Shown: in pieces, positions 14,047 to 21,209 of the stretch | How the letters are laid out: each line of letters starts with the position of its first letter | Position numbering within the stretch: the stretch's first letter is position 1 | Origin: DATGEP01 sp035310125 | Lineage (GTDB): Bacteria; Chloroflexota; Ktedonobacteria; Ktedonobacterales; JADMIN01 | Length of the DNA: 44,517 bases | Direction of reading: 5' to 3' | Assembly: GCA_035310125.1 (NCBI GenBank) | Contig: DATGEP010000028.1 | Coordinates: 1 to 44,517, forward strand | Notes under the pieces: model-generated | Told to the model about the DNA's origin: nothing | The model's database searches: none | Seen by the model: only the letters and a program-made list of their open reading frames with translations | Made by a program: the position numbers and the translations under genes

Positions 14047-14808
14047 ATGCTGCTCGCCATTGACACCTCTACACGCTTTGCCAGCATCGCCCTGGTGGCG
14101 CAGCAGCACGTAGTGGCCGAGCTAAACTGGGACGTTGGTCAGCGACACAGCACCGAGCTGCTAGAACGCCTGGAGTGGCTCCTGGGCGTCGCGGGAGTGG
14201 AGGTCGCTGCGCTGGAGGGCGTTGCCGTGGCGACGGGGCCAGGCTCCTTCAATGGTGTGCGCGTGGCCGTCACCACAGCCAAGACGCTCGCATTCGCCTA
14301 CGGGCTGCCGCTGTATGGGCTGCCCACGCTGGACGTCATCGCGTGGGGATGCGCCGCCGCACAGGGGCCTGTCTGGGCGCTGTTAGAAGCGGGGCGCGGG
14401 CAGATCTATGCGGCACAGTATGAGGCGCCCGCCGGGGATGCCGCCAGCTGGGCGCCCGTAGACGGCTACCATGTTCTCACGCCCGCAGAGCTTGGTGAAG
14501 CGGCTGGCCCTTCCGTGTTATTGTGTGGAGAGTGGCGCGACGCGACGCGGCTGGCTCTCCACGAGGCGCTGGGCGAACGAGCGCGATTCGCTCCTGTGCT
14601 GGGAGACCGCAGGGCAAGCTGGCTCGCCCAGCTGGCTCTGGCCCGCGCGGCGCGGGGCACGCCGGCTGATACGGCGGACCTGGAGCCGCTGTACTTGCGC
14701 CGTCCCGCCATCACGACCAGCACCAAGGTGGCGCTCAAGCCGTTCGCCGATGGGGAGCATGGGACTGTTTCCGCGAGAGAGGGGGTATCGCGTGCGTTAC
14801 GTCGTTGA
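14047..14808 (+). CDS. tsaB: t6A synthesis scaffold protein TsaB
   Basis: A 253-residue ASKHA-fold protein: MLLAIDTSTRFASIAL, the GQRHSTELL motif and ATGPGSFNGVRVAVTTAKTL are diagnostic. TsaB is an inactive paralogue of TsaD that forms a heterodimer with it in the t6A complex. It lies downstream of tsaE and overlaps the following rimI start by 17 nt, a sign of coupled translation. The C-terminus runs on about 25 residues past the usual end and ends in RALRR. Confidence 0.92.
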   Translation: MLLAIDTSTRFASIALVAQQHVVAELNWDVGQRHSTELLERLEWLLGVAGVEVAALEGVAVATGPGSFNGVRVAVTTAKTLAFAYGLPLYGLPTLDVIAWGCAAAQGPVWALLEAGRGQIYAAQYEAPAGDAASWAPVDGYHVLTPAELGEAAGPSVLLCGEWRDATRLALHEALGERARFAPVLGDRRASWLAQLALARAARGTPADTADLEPLYLRRPAITTSTKVALKPFADGEHGTVSAREGVSRALRR

Positions 14809-15463
14809 GCGAATGACGATGGCCGACATTTCGCGGGTCATCGAGATCGAGAAGCTCGCGTATCCGTCTCCCTGGCCTTCCAGCGCCTACCGCAAGGAGC
14901 TTCAAGAGAACCGCTACGCGCATTACATTGTCGTACGCGATACGCAGCTACAAGCGCTGTCACAGTCGCAGCGCAACGAGCGCGGAGATCTTCAGCGACG
15001 AGTCTTTCCGCTCAATCTTCTGCCGCCCAAGCCAGCTTCTCCGTCCAGTCCTGATACGGCGTCCATCGTCGGTTTCGCCGGTCTCTGGTTGATGGTGGAT
15101 GAATCGCATATCACGACCATCGCCGTCCATCCGGATTATCGCGGACAAGGCGTTGGCGAGACGCTGCTGAGCGCGTTGGTCGGCATCTCGTATGATATTG
15201 GCGCTCGTATGGTCACGCTGGAAGTGCGTGTCTCGAACACCGTTGCGCAAAATCTTTACCGCAAGTACGGTTTCAAGGAAGCAGGGGTCCGCCGCCGTTA
15301 CTACAGCGATAATCACGAAGACGCCTATATCATGTGGACTGACGAGATTACCAGCCACGCCTACCGCGAGCTGTATCTGCGCCTGCGCACGTCCCTTGCC
15401 GCACGCATGGAGGCTGACAGCCAGCAGGTTGACGCCACCCGGCAGCAGGGCGCCAGCGGGTGA
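14792..15463 (+). CDS. rimI: Ribosomal protein S18 N-acetyltransferase RimI-like
   Basis: About 223 residues from the GTG at 14792, which has a GAGGGGG ribosome site. The GNAT fold has a conserved start (RYVVERMTMADISRVIEIEK, then AYPSPWP), acetyl-CoA loop DYRGQGVGE and LYRKYGFKEAGVRRRYYSDN, with the AYIMW end typical of RimI. It should acetylate protein N-termini such as ribosomal S18. It carries an insert of about 40 polar, proline-rich residues between two core strands (after RDTQLQ) and a C-terminal extension of about 40, making it longer than the usual 150 residues. It lies between tsaB and tsaD, a common arrangement. Confidence 0.87.
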   Translation: MRYVVERMTMADISRVIEIEKLAYPSPWPSSAYRKELQENRYAHYIVVRDTQLQALSQSQRNERGDLQRRVFPLNLLPPKPASPSSPDTASIVGFAGLWLMVDESHITTIAVHPDYRGQGVGETLLSALVGISYDIGARMVTLEVRVSNTVAQNLYRKYGFKEAGVRRRYYSDNHEDAYIMWTDEITSHAYRELYLRLRTSLAARMEADSQQVDATRQQGASG

Positions 15464-15523
15464 CTGATACCATCTAGCTCGCGCGGAAGCTAGCACGCGA
15501 CCAGACTTGTAGAGACAGGACCT

Positions 15524-16654
15524 ATGCGCATACTTGGCATCGAAAGCTCGTGTGACGAGACAGGCGCCGCCGTCGTGGAAGATGGGCGGGCCATCCTCTC
15601 CAACGTGGTCGCGTCTCAAGCCAGCATCCACGCGCGCTACGGCGGCGTTGTGCCTGAAGTGGCTTCGCGCCATCAGCTCAGCGCCATCATTCCAGTGCTC
15701 GATGTGGCATTGGAGCAGGCGGGCTGCGGGTGGGAGGGCATTGACGGCGTCGCCGCGACGTATGGCCCAGGATTAGCTGGCTCGCTGCTCGTCGGCCTGA
15801 CCGCCGGCAAGACGCTTTCCCTGGCACGCCACAAACCGTTTGTGGGCATCAATCACCTTGAAGCGCACATCTACGCCAACTGGCTGCGGCGCGACGGGGA
15901 GACAGTCCCTCCGCCAGACAGCGAGCGCGACGGCCAGCGACCTGGCGATCCTGTTTTCCCGCTGCTCGCGCTGGTCATCTCAGGCGCGCATAGCGAGCTG
16001 GTGCATATTCGCTCTCACGGTCGCTATGAGCTGATTGGCCAGACGCGCGATGATGCCGCGGGCGAGGCGTTCGACAAAGTTGCCCGTGTGCTTGGCCTCG
16101 GCTATCCGGGTGGACCAGCAATCGAGCGCGCCGCCAGTCAGCGGGATGCTACGCGGCGAAATCCCTATAAGCTGCCACGCGCCTGGCTTCCCGGCAGCGA
16201 TGACTTCAGCTTTAGCGGTCTCAAGACCGCCGTCGTGCAGATGGTGGAGGGCGCGGCAGGTGTCGCGCCAGAGGCAGGCGCCAGCCGTTACGCTCGCGAG
16301 GGACAGGAGGCGGCGACCAGCGGCGGTATTGTCGTTCCAGATGTGGCCGCTGCGTTTCAGGACGCGGTGGTGGATGTCCTGGCGACAAAGACCGTACGCG
16401 CGTCTCAGAAACTCGGTGTGCGACAGGTTGTGCTGGCCGGGGGTGTCGCGGCGAACCTGGCGCTACGCGAGCGCCTGTCGCGCGAGCTGGAGCCGCTCGG
16501 CATCGCTCTGCACTATCCGCCAGTCGCCTTCTGCACGGACAACGCCGCCATGATCGCCGCCGCTGGCTACTTCCATGTCCGCCTGGGCGAGCGCTCCGGA
16601 TTCGATCTGGACGTGCGCCCCAACTTGCGACTGCCGTTCGCGACACGAGCATGA
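15524..16654 (+). CDS. tsaD: tRNA threonylcarbamoyltransferase TsaD
   Basis: A 376-residue enzyme: start MRILGIESSCDETGAAVV, metal ligands H111 and H115 in INHLEAHIYA, FSGLKTAV and the metal Asp in FCTDNAAMIA. It transfers threonylcarbamoyl to A37 of tRNA together with TsaB and TsaE. The usual SGGHT segment reads SGAHS here, a small deviation. Insertions of about 15 residues after WLRR and about 25 after MVEGA lengthen it relative to most homologues. AGGA lies before the ATG. It ends the tsaE-tsaB-rimI-tsaD run, and a convergent GNAT gene follows 15 nt later. Confidence 0.94.
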   Translation: MRILGIESSCDETGAAVVEDGRAILSNVVASQASIHARYGGVVPEVASRHQLSAIIPVLDVALEQAGCGWEGIDGVAATYGPGLAGSLLVGLTAGKTLSLARHKPFVGINHLEAHIYANWLRRDGETVPPPDSERDGQRPGDPVFPLLALVISGAHSELVHIRSHGRYELIGQTRDDAAGEAFDKVARVLGLGYPGGPAIERAASQRDATRRNPYKLPRAWLPGSDDFSFSGLKTAVVQMVEGAAGVAPEAGASRYAREGQEAATSGGIVVPDVAAAFQDAVVDVLATKTVRASQKLGVRQVVLAGGVAANLALRERLSRELEPLGIALHYPPVAFCTDNAAMIAAAGYFHVRLGERSGFDLDVRPNLRLPFATRA

Positions 16655-16669
16655 CCGAAACAGGCACGC

Positions 16670-17191
16670 TCAGGATGTGGCGGCAGCGCCTGGGGATGTG
16701 GTCACGTCTAAACGCACCAGCGCCACCGTGCGGCCATCCAGGGTGTGCAGCACGCCTACCTCCTGGAAGCCAAGCGCGCGATGAAAGCGCAGCGAGATGG
16801 GATTGGGTGGCTCGACGTTGACCTCGCAGGTGAGGACGCTGAGGCCGTGTGCGCGGGCATATTCCCCGGCCACCTGATAGAGCTGGGAGCCTACACCGGA
16901 ATGACGACTCTCGGGTGAAACGGCAATCTGGTCAATGTAGAGAAATGCCGCAAACCGCTGCTGAAACCAGGCGAACTCCTCCCCATCGTAGACATCGCTG
17001 GCGGTGTAGGCGATCAGATATCCCCTGACGCCGCCGGACTCTTCGGCGACCCAGCAGCGTGTGGCGCGTGCCGCGATCGCGCTGGCTTCGTGCGCCGTGA
17101 GCGGCGCTACCCCCGGCTGTCCCGCCGCGTTGATGGCATGAAGCGCCGCTACATCTTCTGGCTTCGCCTCCCGGATCGTAGCGATTCCCAT
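16670..17191 (-). CDS. GNAT acetyltransferase
   Basis: A 173-residue single-domain GNAT protein: IREAKPEDVAAL start, YIDQIAVSPESRHSGVGSQL as strand 4 plus the acetyl-CoA loop, and VEPPNPISLRFHRALGFQEV toward the end. The substrate is not predictable; the pattern resembles the small-molecule and amino-group acetylators of the PhnO/YitI type. A strong AAGGAGA is placed 6-7 nt before the ATG. It is convergent with tsaD and no partner gene is near. Confidence 0.85.
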   Translation of the reverse strand: MGIATIREAKPEDVAALHAINAAGQPGVAPLTAHEASAIAARATRCWVAEESGGVRGYLIAYTASDVYDGEEFAWFQQRFAAFLYIDQIAVSPESRHSGVGSQLYQVAGEYARAHGLSVLTCEVNVEPPNPISLRFHRALGFQEVGVLHTLDGRTVALVRLDVTTSPGAAATS

Positions 17192-17425
17192 CGCAGTATC
17201 TCCTTCTCGCGCGCTAGCTCTTCGTAGGAATGGCCGCAGCGCTCGCTACGCCCACATACGTTCCAGTCCGCTCGATCTGATAATCGTTACGCGCGGAACC
17301 GATTTGCCCCAGGGCGCACCTGGCGGCGTACAGTCAACGTGGGCCTCGAAGCGTGAGATGTAGCTATGTTGCGTGGACCGGCGAAATGCGCTGGCCTATG
17401 TTGTGTCCTGGCAAAGGAGCTTTCC

Positions 17426-17512
17426 ATGGACGATGATCCGAGTTGCCGTCATACTGAGATTACCGCCAGCCGGGACGTATGCGTGCGCTGGATGGAGCTG
17501 CCGCGGTCGTAG
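17426..17512 (+). CDS. Possible 28-residue small protein
   Basis: A 28-codon frame starts with ATG six nucleotides after a perfect AAAGGAG and ends 34 nt before an intrinsic terminator. The product has two cysteines and one histidine (MDDDPSCRHTEI, then SRDVCVRWMEL). The combination of ribosome site, short frame and terminator suggests a small expressed unit, such as a small protein or leader peptide. The translation alone gives no function. The rest of 17192-17425 shows no gene. Confidence 0.4.
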   Translation: MDDDPSCRHTEITASRDVCVRWMELPRS

Positions 17513-17546
17513 TTTGCGGACAATCGCGCGCTCAATCGCACCTTAC

Positions 17547-17566
17547 CCCGGCTGACCGGGTTTTTT
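17547..17566 (+). terminator. Rho-independent terminator
   Basis: CCCGG (17547-17551), loop CTGA, CCGGG (17556-17560) and then six T bases. It terminates plus-strand transcription after the 28-codon frame and before the AAA-associated domain gene. Confidence 0.7.
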
Positions 17567-17612
17567 GCTGCCAGCGGCAGGGAACTACCGCTGGAGTAGA
17601 ATAGGTCGCATC

Positions 17613-17819
17613 GTGAGTGAGCTGACCGCCGCACCGGAGCATCGCATGCGTGAAGATGCGTTGCTTGAGTCGCTGGAACAGCGATTCAGTCCCGCCGAGG
17701 CCCGCCGCCAGCTCGACACCGCCGTGGATTGGGGCCGCTACGCCGAGCTCTTCGCCTATGACGACGACGAGGGCGAGTTCTTTCTCGAAGAGGACAGCGC
17801 GCTTTCGGCGGGCGGCTAG
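17613..17819 (+). CDS. Standalone AAA-associated C-terminal domain protein
   Basis: A 68-residue protein from GTG (an in-frame TTG at 17565 is possible but lies at the terminator). The sequence RFSPAEARRQLDTAVDWGRY followed by AELFAYDDDEGEFFLEE matches the C-terminal AAA-associated domain normally fused to ABC ATPases of the nitrate/sulfonate/bicarbonate type. Here no ATPase precedes it in any frame; only a terminator lies upstream. It is either a relic of a lost ABC gene or a free-standing regulatory domain. The intact frame and acidic C-terminus argue against simple decay. The start has only a weak ribosome site. Confidence 0.65.
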   Translation: MSELTAAPEHRMREDALLESLEQRFSPAEARRQLDTAVDWGRYAELFAYDDDEGEFFLEEDSALSAGG

Positions 17820-17833
17820 TTGACTTTTGCCCT

Positions 17834-17863
17834 CTCTATATATTATGGTCATCATATATAGAG
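17834..17863. promoter_or_regulatory. 30-bp AT-rich palindrome, possible operator
   Basis: CTCTATATAT (17834-17843) and ATATATAGAG (17854-17863) are perfect inverted arms, and the centre adds ATG/CAT, leaving one mismatch in 30 bp. A TTGACT (17820) and TATTAT (17841) pair overlaps it with a short 15-nt spacing. It lies 115 nt before a GNAT gene followed by a TetR regulator, so it could be the TetR operator. This is inference from place and symmetry. Confidence 0.5.
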
Positions 17864-17871
17864 GTCGTATC

Positions 17872-17897
17872 GAGGGCGCTCTCTCCTCAGCGCCCTC
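17872..17897. repeat. GC-rich hairpin before GNAT-TetR pair
   Basis: Nine-base arms (GAGGGCGCT at 17872-17880, AGCGCCCTC at 17889-17897) around CTCTCCTC. No T run follows. It lies 8 nt after the AT-rich palindrome and may fold in the leader RNA of the next gene. Confidence 0.5.
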
Positions 17898-17977
17898 ACA
17901 CTTGCTGGTCGCTGTCGTCGGTGGCAACATTGCTACACCCGGTATCCGGCGGCGTGGCCACGTGCAGGGAGCATACG

Positions 17978-18571
17978 ATGACCGAGCTGGACGAGATACA
18001 GGTTGACACGCTCGCAGCATGCCTCTTGCGCGATCAGAGCGCCCAGGCGTCGCATGCGGCGTCGGTTCGGCTGCCCGACGGCGCGGCGGTGATGCTCCGC
18101 GACGCGCTTCCTGACGACGCGATAGGGCTGAGGCACATGTTTCTGCGGCTCAGCGATGATACGCGCTATTACTACTTTTTCACCGGCGTTCCCGCTACCG
18201 ACCTCTGGGCGGAGCGGTTCGCCAGGCTGGGTGTCAGCGACGGCGTGCGCGCATACACCTTGATCGCTCAGGTAGAAGGTGAGATTGTGGGGCTTGCCTG
18301 CTTTCACCGTGGGCCTGAAATCTGGGCCGCCGAGGTGGGCATACTGCTGGCGGACGACTGGCAATCACGCGGGTTGGGGCGGCACATGCTCATTCGGCTG
18401 AGTGAGGAGGCGCGCCAGCGCGGCATCACGACGTTCACAGGCCGCATTCTCGGCGAGAACCGGCGCGCGCTGGCGCTCGCTCGTCGTGTGTTCACCGGAT
18501 CGCGTGTTGTCTGGTCCGGCGAGTTTGAGGTGACGGCGTGCCTCGACATGAAGCCGGAGGATCCTGAGTAA
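17978..18571 (+). CDS. GNAT acetyltransferase
   Basis: A 197-residue protein with a GNAT domain from about residue 33: VRLPDGAAVMLRDALPDDA, then EVGILLADDWQSRGLGRHML with the acetyl-CoA loop and a C-terminal region that changes to EVTACLDMKPEDPE. The pattern resembles the acetyltransferase domains joined to acyl-CoA synthetases (Pat-like, with the RRYYFF-type DTRYYYFFTG segment), which acetylate lysines. AGGGAG precedes the ATG. A TetR regulator follows 16 nt after the stop, so the two probably form an operon under the palindrome at 17834. Confidence 0.82.
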   Translation: MTELDEIQVDTLAACLLRDQSAQASHAASVRLPDGAAVMLRDALPDDAIGLRHMFLRLSDDTRYYYFFTGVPATDLWAERFARLGVSDGVRAYTLIAQVEGEIVGLACFHRGPEIWAAEVGILLADDWQSRGLGRHMLIRLSEEARQRGITTFTGRILGENRRALALARRVFTGSRVVWSGEFEVTACLDMKPEDPE

Positions 18572-18587
18572 GAAGGAGGCAAAAACG

Positions 18588-19211
18588 ATGCCATACTCGA
18601 AAGCGCACAAAGCGCGCACCCGCGCCAAGATCGTTGAAGCGGCGACTCACGCCTTCCGCGCGGAGGGCATGCGCGGGGTCGGCATCCCTCAGGTGATGCG
18701 GCAAGCCGGACTGACACATGGCGGCTTTTATGCCCACTTCGAGAGTAAAGACGAGCTGGCCGCCGAAGCCTGCACCGCGAGCGTCGCGGACTCCGTGGAG
18801 CGCTTGGTGCGTAAAGCCGCACGGACATCGCCTGACGATGCCGTGCGCGCGATCATTTCGCTCTACCTGACCACGCTGCATCGCGATACTCCGGCCTCTG
18901 GCTGCATGATTCCCGCCCTGGCCGGCGAGATCGCGCACAGCCCGGCAGTGGTGCGCGCGGCCTTCACGCAGGGACTTGCGGACTATGCCCGGCAGCTCGG
19001 CGCGTATCTGCCCACTAGCGCTGGCAGTACCTCGGAGCGGCAAACCGACGATGCGCTGGTGCTGCTCGCGGGGATGGCTGGCGCATTGCTCCTCGCGCGG
19101 GCGGTGGATGATCCGGAAATGAGTGAGCGCATTCTCGACACGGCTCGCGCTTTCTATACCCGGACATATGGCGGGGGCACGGACGCGGACGAGCCTAGCC
19201 GCGCCGGCTAG
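18588..19211 (+). CDS. TetR-family transcriptional regulator
   Basis: A 207-residue protein. The N-terminal TetR DNA-binding domain (about 1-58) has RAKIVEAATHAFRAEGMRGV and the recognition part QVMRQAGLTHGGFYAHFESK. The C-terminal ligand-binding part has the CMIPALAGEIAHSP pattern seen in regulators of the AcrR/NemR-like branch that respond to reactive compounds. The ligand is unknown. A strong AAGGAGG precedes the ATG. It probably controls itself and the upstream acetyltransferase through the 30-bp palindrome. Confidence 0.9.
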   Translation: MPYSKAHKARTRAKIVEAATHAFRAEGMRGVGIPQVMRQAGLTHGGFYAHFESKDELAAEACTASVADSVERLVRKAARTSPDDAVRAIISLYLTTLHRDTPASGCMIPALAGEIAHSPAVVRAAFTQGLADYARQLGAYLPTSAGSTSERQTDDALVLLAGMAGALLLARAVDDPEMSERILDTARAFYTRTYGGGTDADEPSRAG

Positions 19212-19302
19212 CACACGATGTCTTTTCGCGGGCATCCATAGCGCCATCGCGTTTCGGCGCCGCAGATACAGCCATACAGTACGGCGAAATGGCTCCTGAT
19301 CG

Positions 19303-20085
19303 TCACTGTCCGTCCACTGCCGGCATGGCTCGCGACCGTTCGCGCCGCTTGTGTCCGTTTGCGTGAGCACGCAGTGCCACTTGCTCCAGCGCCCGCGGCA
19401 CCTCCGCAAGCTGGGTCACGCGGGCGTCCGCCGCCCAGGGGTCTTCGATGGGCAGCGTGCCGGGCGCGTAGGGATCTTCACGCTCGATCCAGACAGTACG
19501 AATGCCGAGACGTTTCGCTGGTAGGATGTCGTGCGTGTAGTCGTTGCCAACCATGACCGCCTCGTCCGCCGGAACGCCCGCCTGCTGGAGTGCGAACTGG
19601 AATATCTCAGGGTGCGGCTTGCTCACCGCGACCTCATCCGAAATGATCACCGACGCTGGCTCAAAGAACTCCAGCAGGCCCCACTCGTGCAGTCGCGGCC
19701 GGATCCACGTTGGCTGGTTCGCGATGATGCCGAGACGGTACGGTGCGCGGCTCTCGGATGGGTGCGTCAGCGATTCCAGCGTGGCGCGGGCATCGGGAAA
19801 CAGCACGAAGCGCGCGGGTGCCTCTGGCGCCACGTGCAGTGTGTAGTCGCGAAACGCGGCCATCGCCAGCAGGGTATCGCCGCCGACGGAGCTTGCCCAC
19901 CACTTGAGCTGATCGAAGAGTGTCAGCCTGCCCTGTATCGAGAGATTGTTCAGATCTGTCGTGTATTGTTCTTCCGATATCGCATAGCCGCGCTCAACGA
20001 GAAACCGATAGATACTTGCATGCCGGAAACGCGCGAAATCCGCCTCGTCCACTAACGTATCACCAATATCGAAGAATACGAACAT
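19303..20085 (-). CDS. HAD-family hydrolase
   Basis: About 260 residues starting at the ATG (20085) that directly precedes FVFFDIGDTLVDE. Motif I is D-I-G-D-T, with Gly where the second catalytic Asp of HAD phosphatases (DxD) normally lies. Motif II is in LGIIANQPTW, motif III is K in SKPHPEIFQFALQQAG and motif IV is VGNDYTHDILPAK. It has a helical C1 cap. The class is haloacid-dehalogenase/phosphatase-like with an unknown small-molecule substrate. The C-terminus carries about 25 extra basic residues. The frame extends 10 codons upstream. Convergent with the TetR gene. Confidence 0.85.
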   Translation of the reverse strand: MFVFFDIGDTLVDEADFARFRHASIYRFLVERGYAISEEQYTTDLNNLSIQGRLTLFDQLKWWASSVGGDTLLAMAAFRDYTLHVAPEAPARFVLFPDARATLESLTHPSESRAPYRLGIIANQPTWIRPRLHEWGLLEFFEPASVIISDEVAVSKPHPEIFQFALQQAGVPADEAVMVGNDYTHDILPAKRLGIRTVWIEREDPYAPGTLPIEDPWAADARVTQLAEVPRALEQVALRAHANGHKRRERSRAMPAVDGQ

Positions 20086-20329
20086 CTCAGCGTGACCTTT
20101 CATGCGGCGCTTCATCTCATCGCCTGGGTGTATGGCTTCTACGCATGACTCCCCATGTGGGTAACGTCTCTATGCGCCGATATGCTGGACAGTCCCTCCG
20201 CGCGCGCGGTAAAGTTAAACTGGTGCGTTGCGCGCCACATACATGGCGACTCTGCGTGACGCCCCATCTCGGGCTCTCGGAGAGTGCGCCAGGATAGCGA
20301 CATTATGCGTGGAGAGCCGAATACATCCA

Positions 20330-20944
20330 ATGAGCCGGGATATCCTGAAGAACGCGGCGACAAGGCCGTTCGTAACTATTGAAGATGGGCGCAAGGTATT
20401 GCGCGTGGGCGGTGTCATTCAATCCATTTCCGTAGAACCTTCCTCCTCGCGTGACGTATGGGATGCCATGCTTCCCGACATCCAACCCGCCAGCGCCCTC
20501 ATTCTTGGTCTGGGTGGCGGCACGATCGCTGCCCTGATGACACAGCGCTGGGGGCCGCTGCCCATCACGGGAGTTGAGTGCGATCAGTCGGTTGTCTGGC
20601 TCGCGCGCCATGAGTTTGGGCTGGACAATCTTTCCAACGTCCGCATCGTAGTGGAAGATGCCTTCACCTATGTGCGAAAATGTGAAGAGCGGTACGACAT
20701 CATTTGTGTAGACCTCTACGTCGCCGGCAAAATGGCGCACGGCGTCCTTGGCGGGTCGTTTCTTCGTGATGTCGCGCGACACTTGACTCCCAACGGGATC
20801 GCGGCCTTCAATCTCTGGCGCTCGCCCTATCTGCCTGATCAGCTTCGCCGTTTGGCGCGCGCCCTCGATCTACGGGCTACGATTGACGCGGACGAGAATG
20901 TTATCGTTCATTGTGGTCGCCGCGAATTGCCAGCGGTGGAATGA
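20330..20944 (+). CDS. Spermidine synthase-like methyltransferase-fold protein
   Basis: About 204 residues. A Rossmann core has ALILGLGGGTIAALMTQRWG, acidic loop ITGVECDQSV, VVEDAFTYV and DIICVDLYVAGKM, matching the spermidine synthase / fused-MFS spermidine synthase superfamily catalytic half. The beta-hairpin N-terminal tetramerisation domain is shortened (RKVLRVGGVIQSISVE remains). It may bind decarboxylated or ordinary S-adenosylmethionine, but a polyamine role is not certain because no SAM decarboxylase is near. I chose the ATG at 20330 because it starts the conserved part, though its ribosome site is weak. Confidence 0.75.
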   Translation: MSRDILKNAATRPFVTIEDGRKVLRVGGVIQSISVEPSSSRDVWDAMLPDIQPASALILGLGGGTIAALMTQRWGPLPITGVECDQSVVWLARHEFGLDNLSNVRIVVEDAFTYVRKCEERYDIICVDLYVAGKMAHGVLGGSFLRDVARHLTPNGIAAFNLWRSPYLPDQLRRLARALDLRATIDADENVIVHCGRRELPAVE

Positions 20945-21209
20945 ATATGGGTGGTCACGCGGTACTATCGTGTTATCCTCTGTGACCCTGTAACGTAACG
21001 TCATAACATAGGTCATTGTGAGTGTGCTGCGGTGAATGCCTTATGACTCACACGGTTGAGCTCGTCGCGCGATCCGTTCCTTTGGCCGGAAATATGCGAT
21101 GGACGCCGCAATGGAGTTATCGCGCGTAACGCTGCTCAATCGTAAAAAGTGGCCGGTAGTTCGCTTCGTCGTCTTCCAATTTTAGGTTCTCTTAAGGAGT
21201 CCCGGCATC

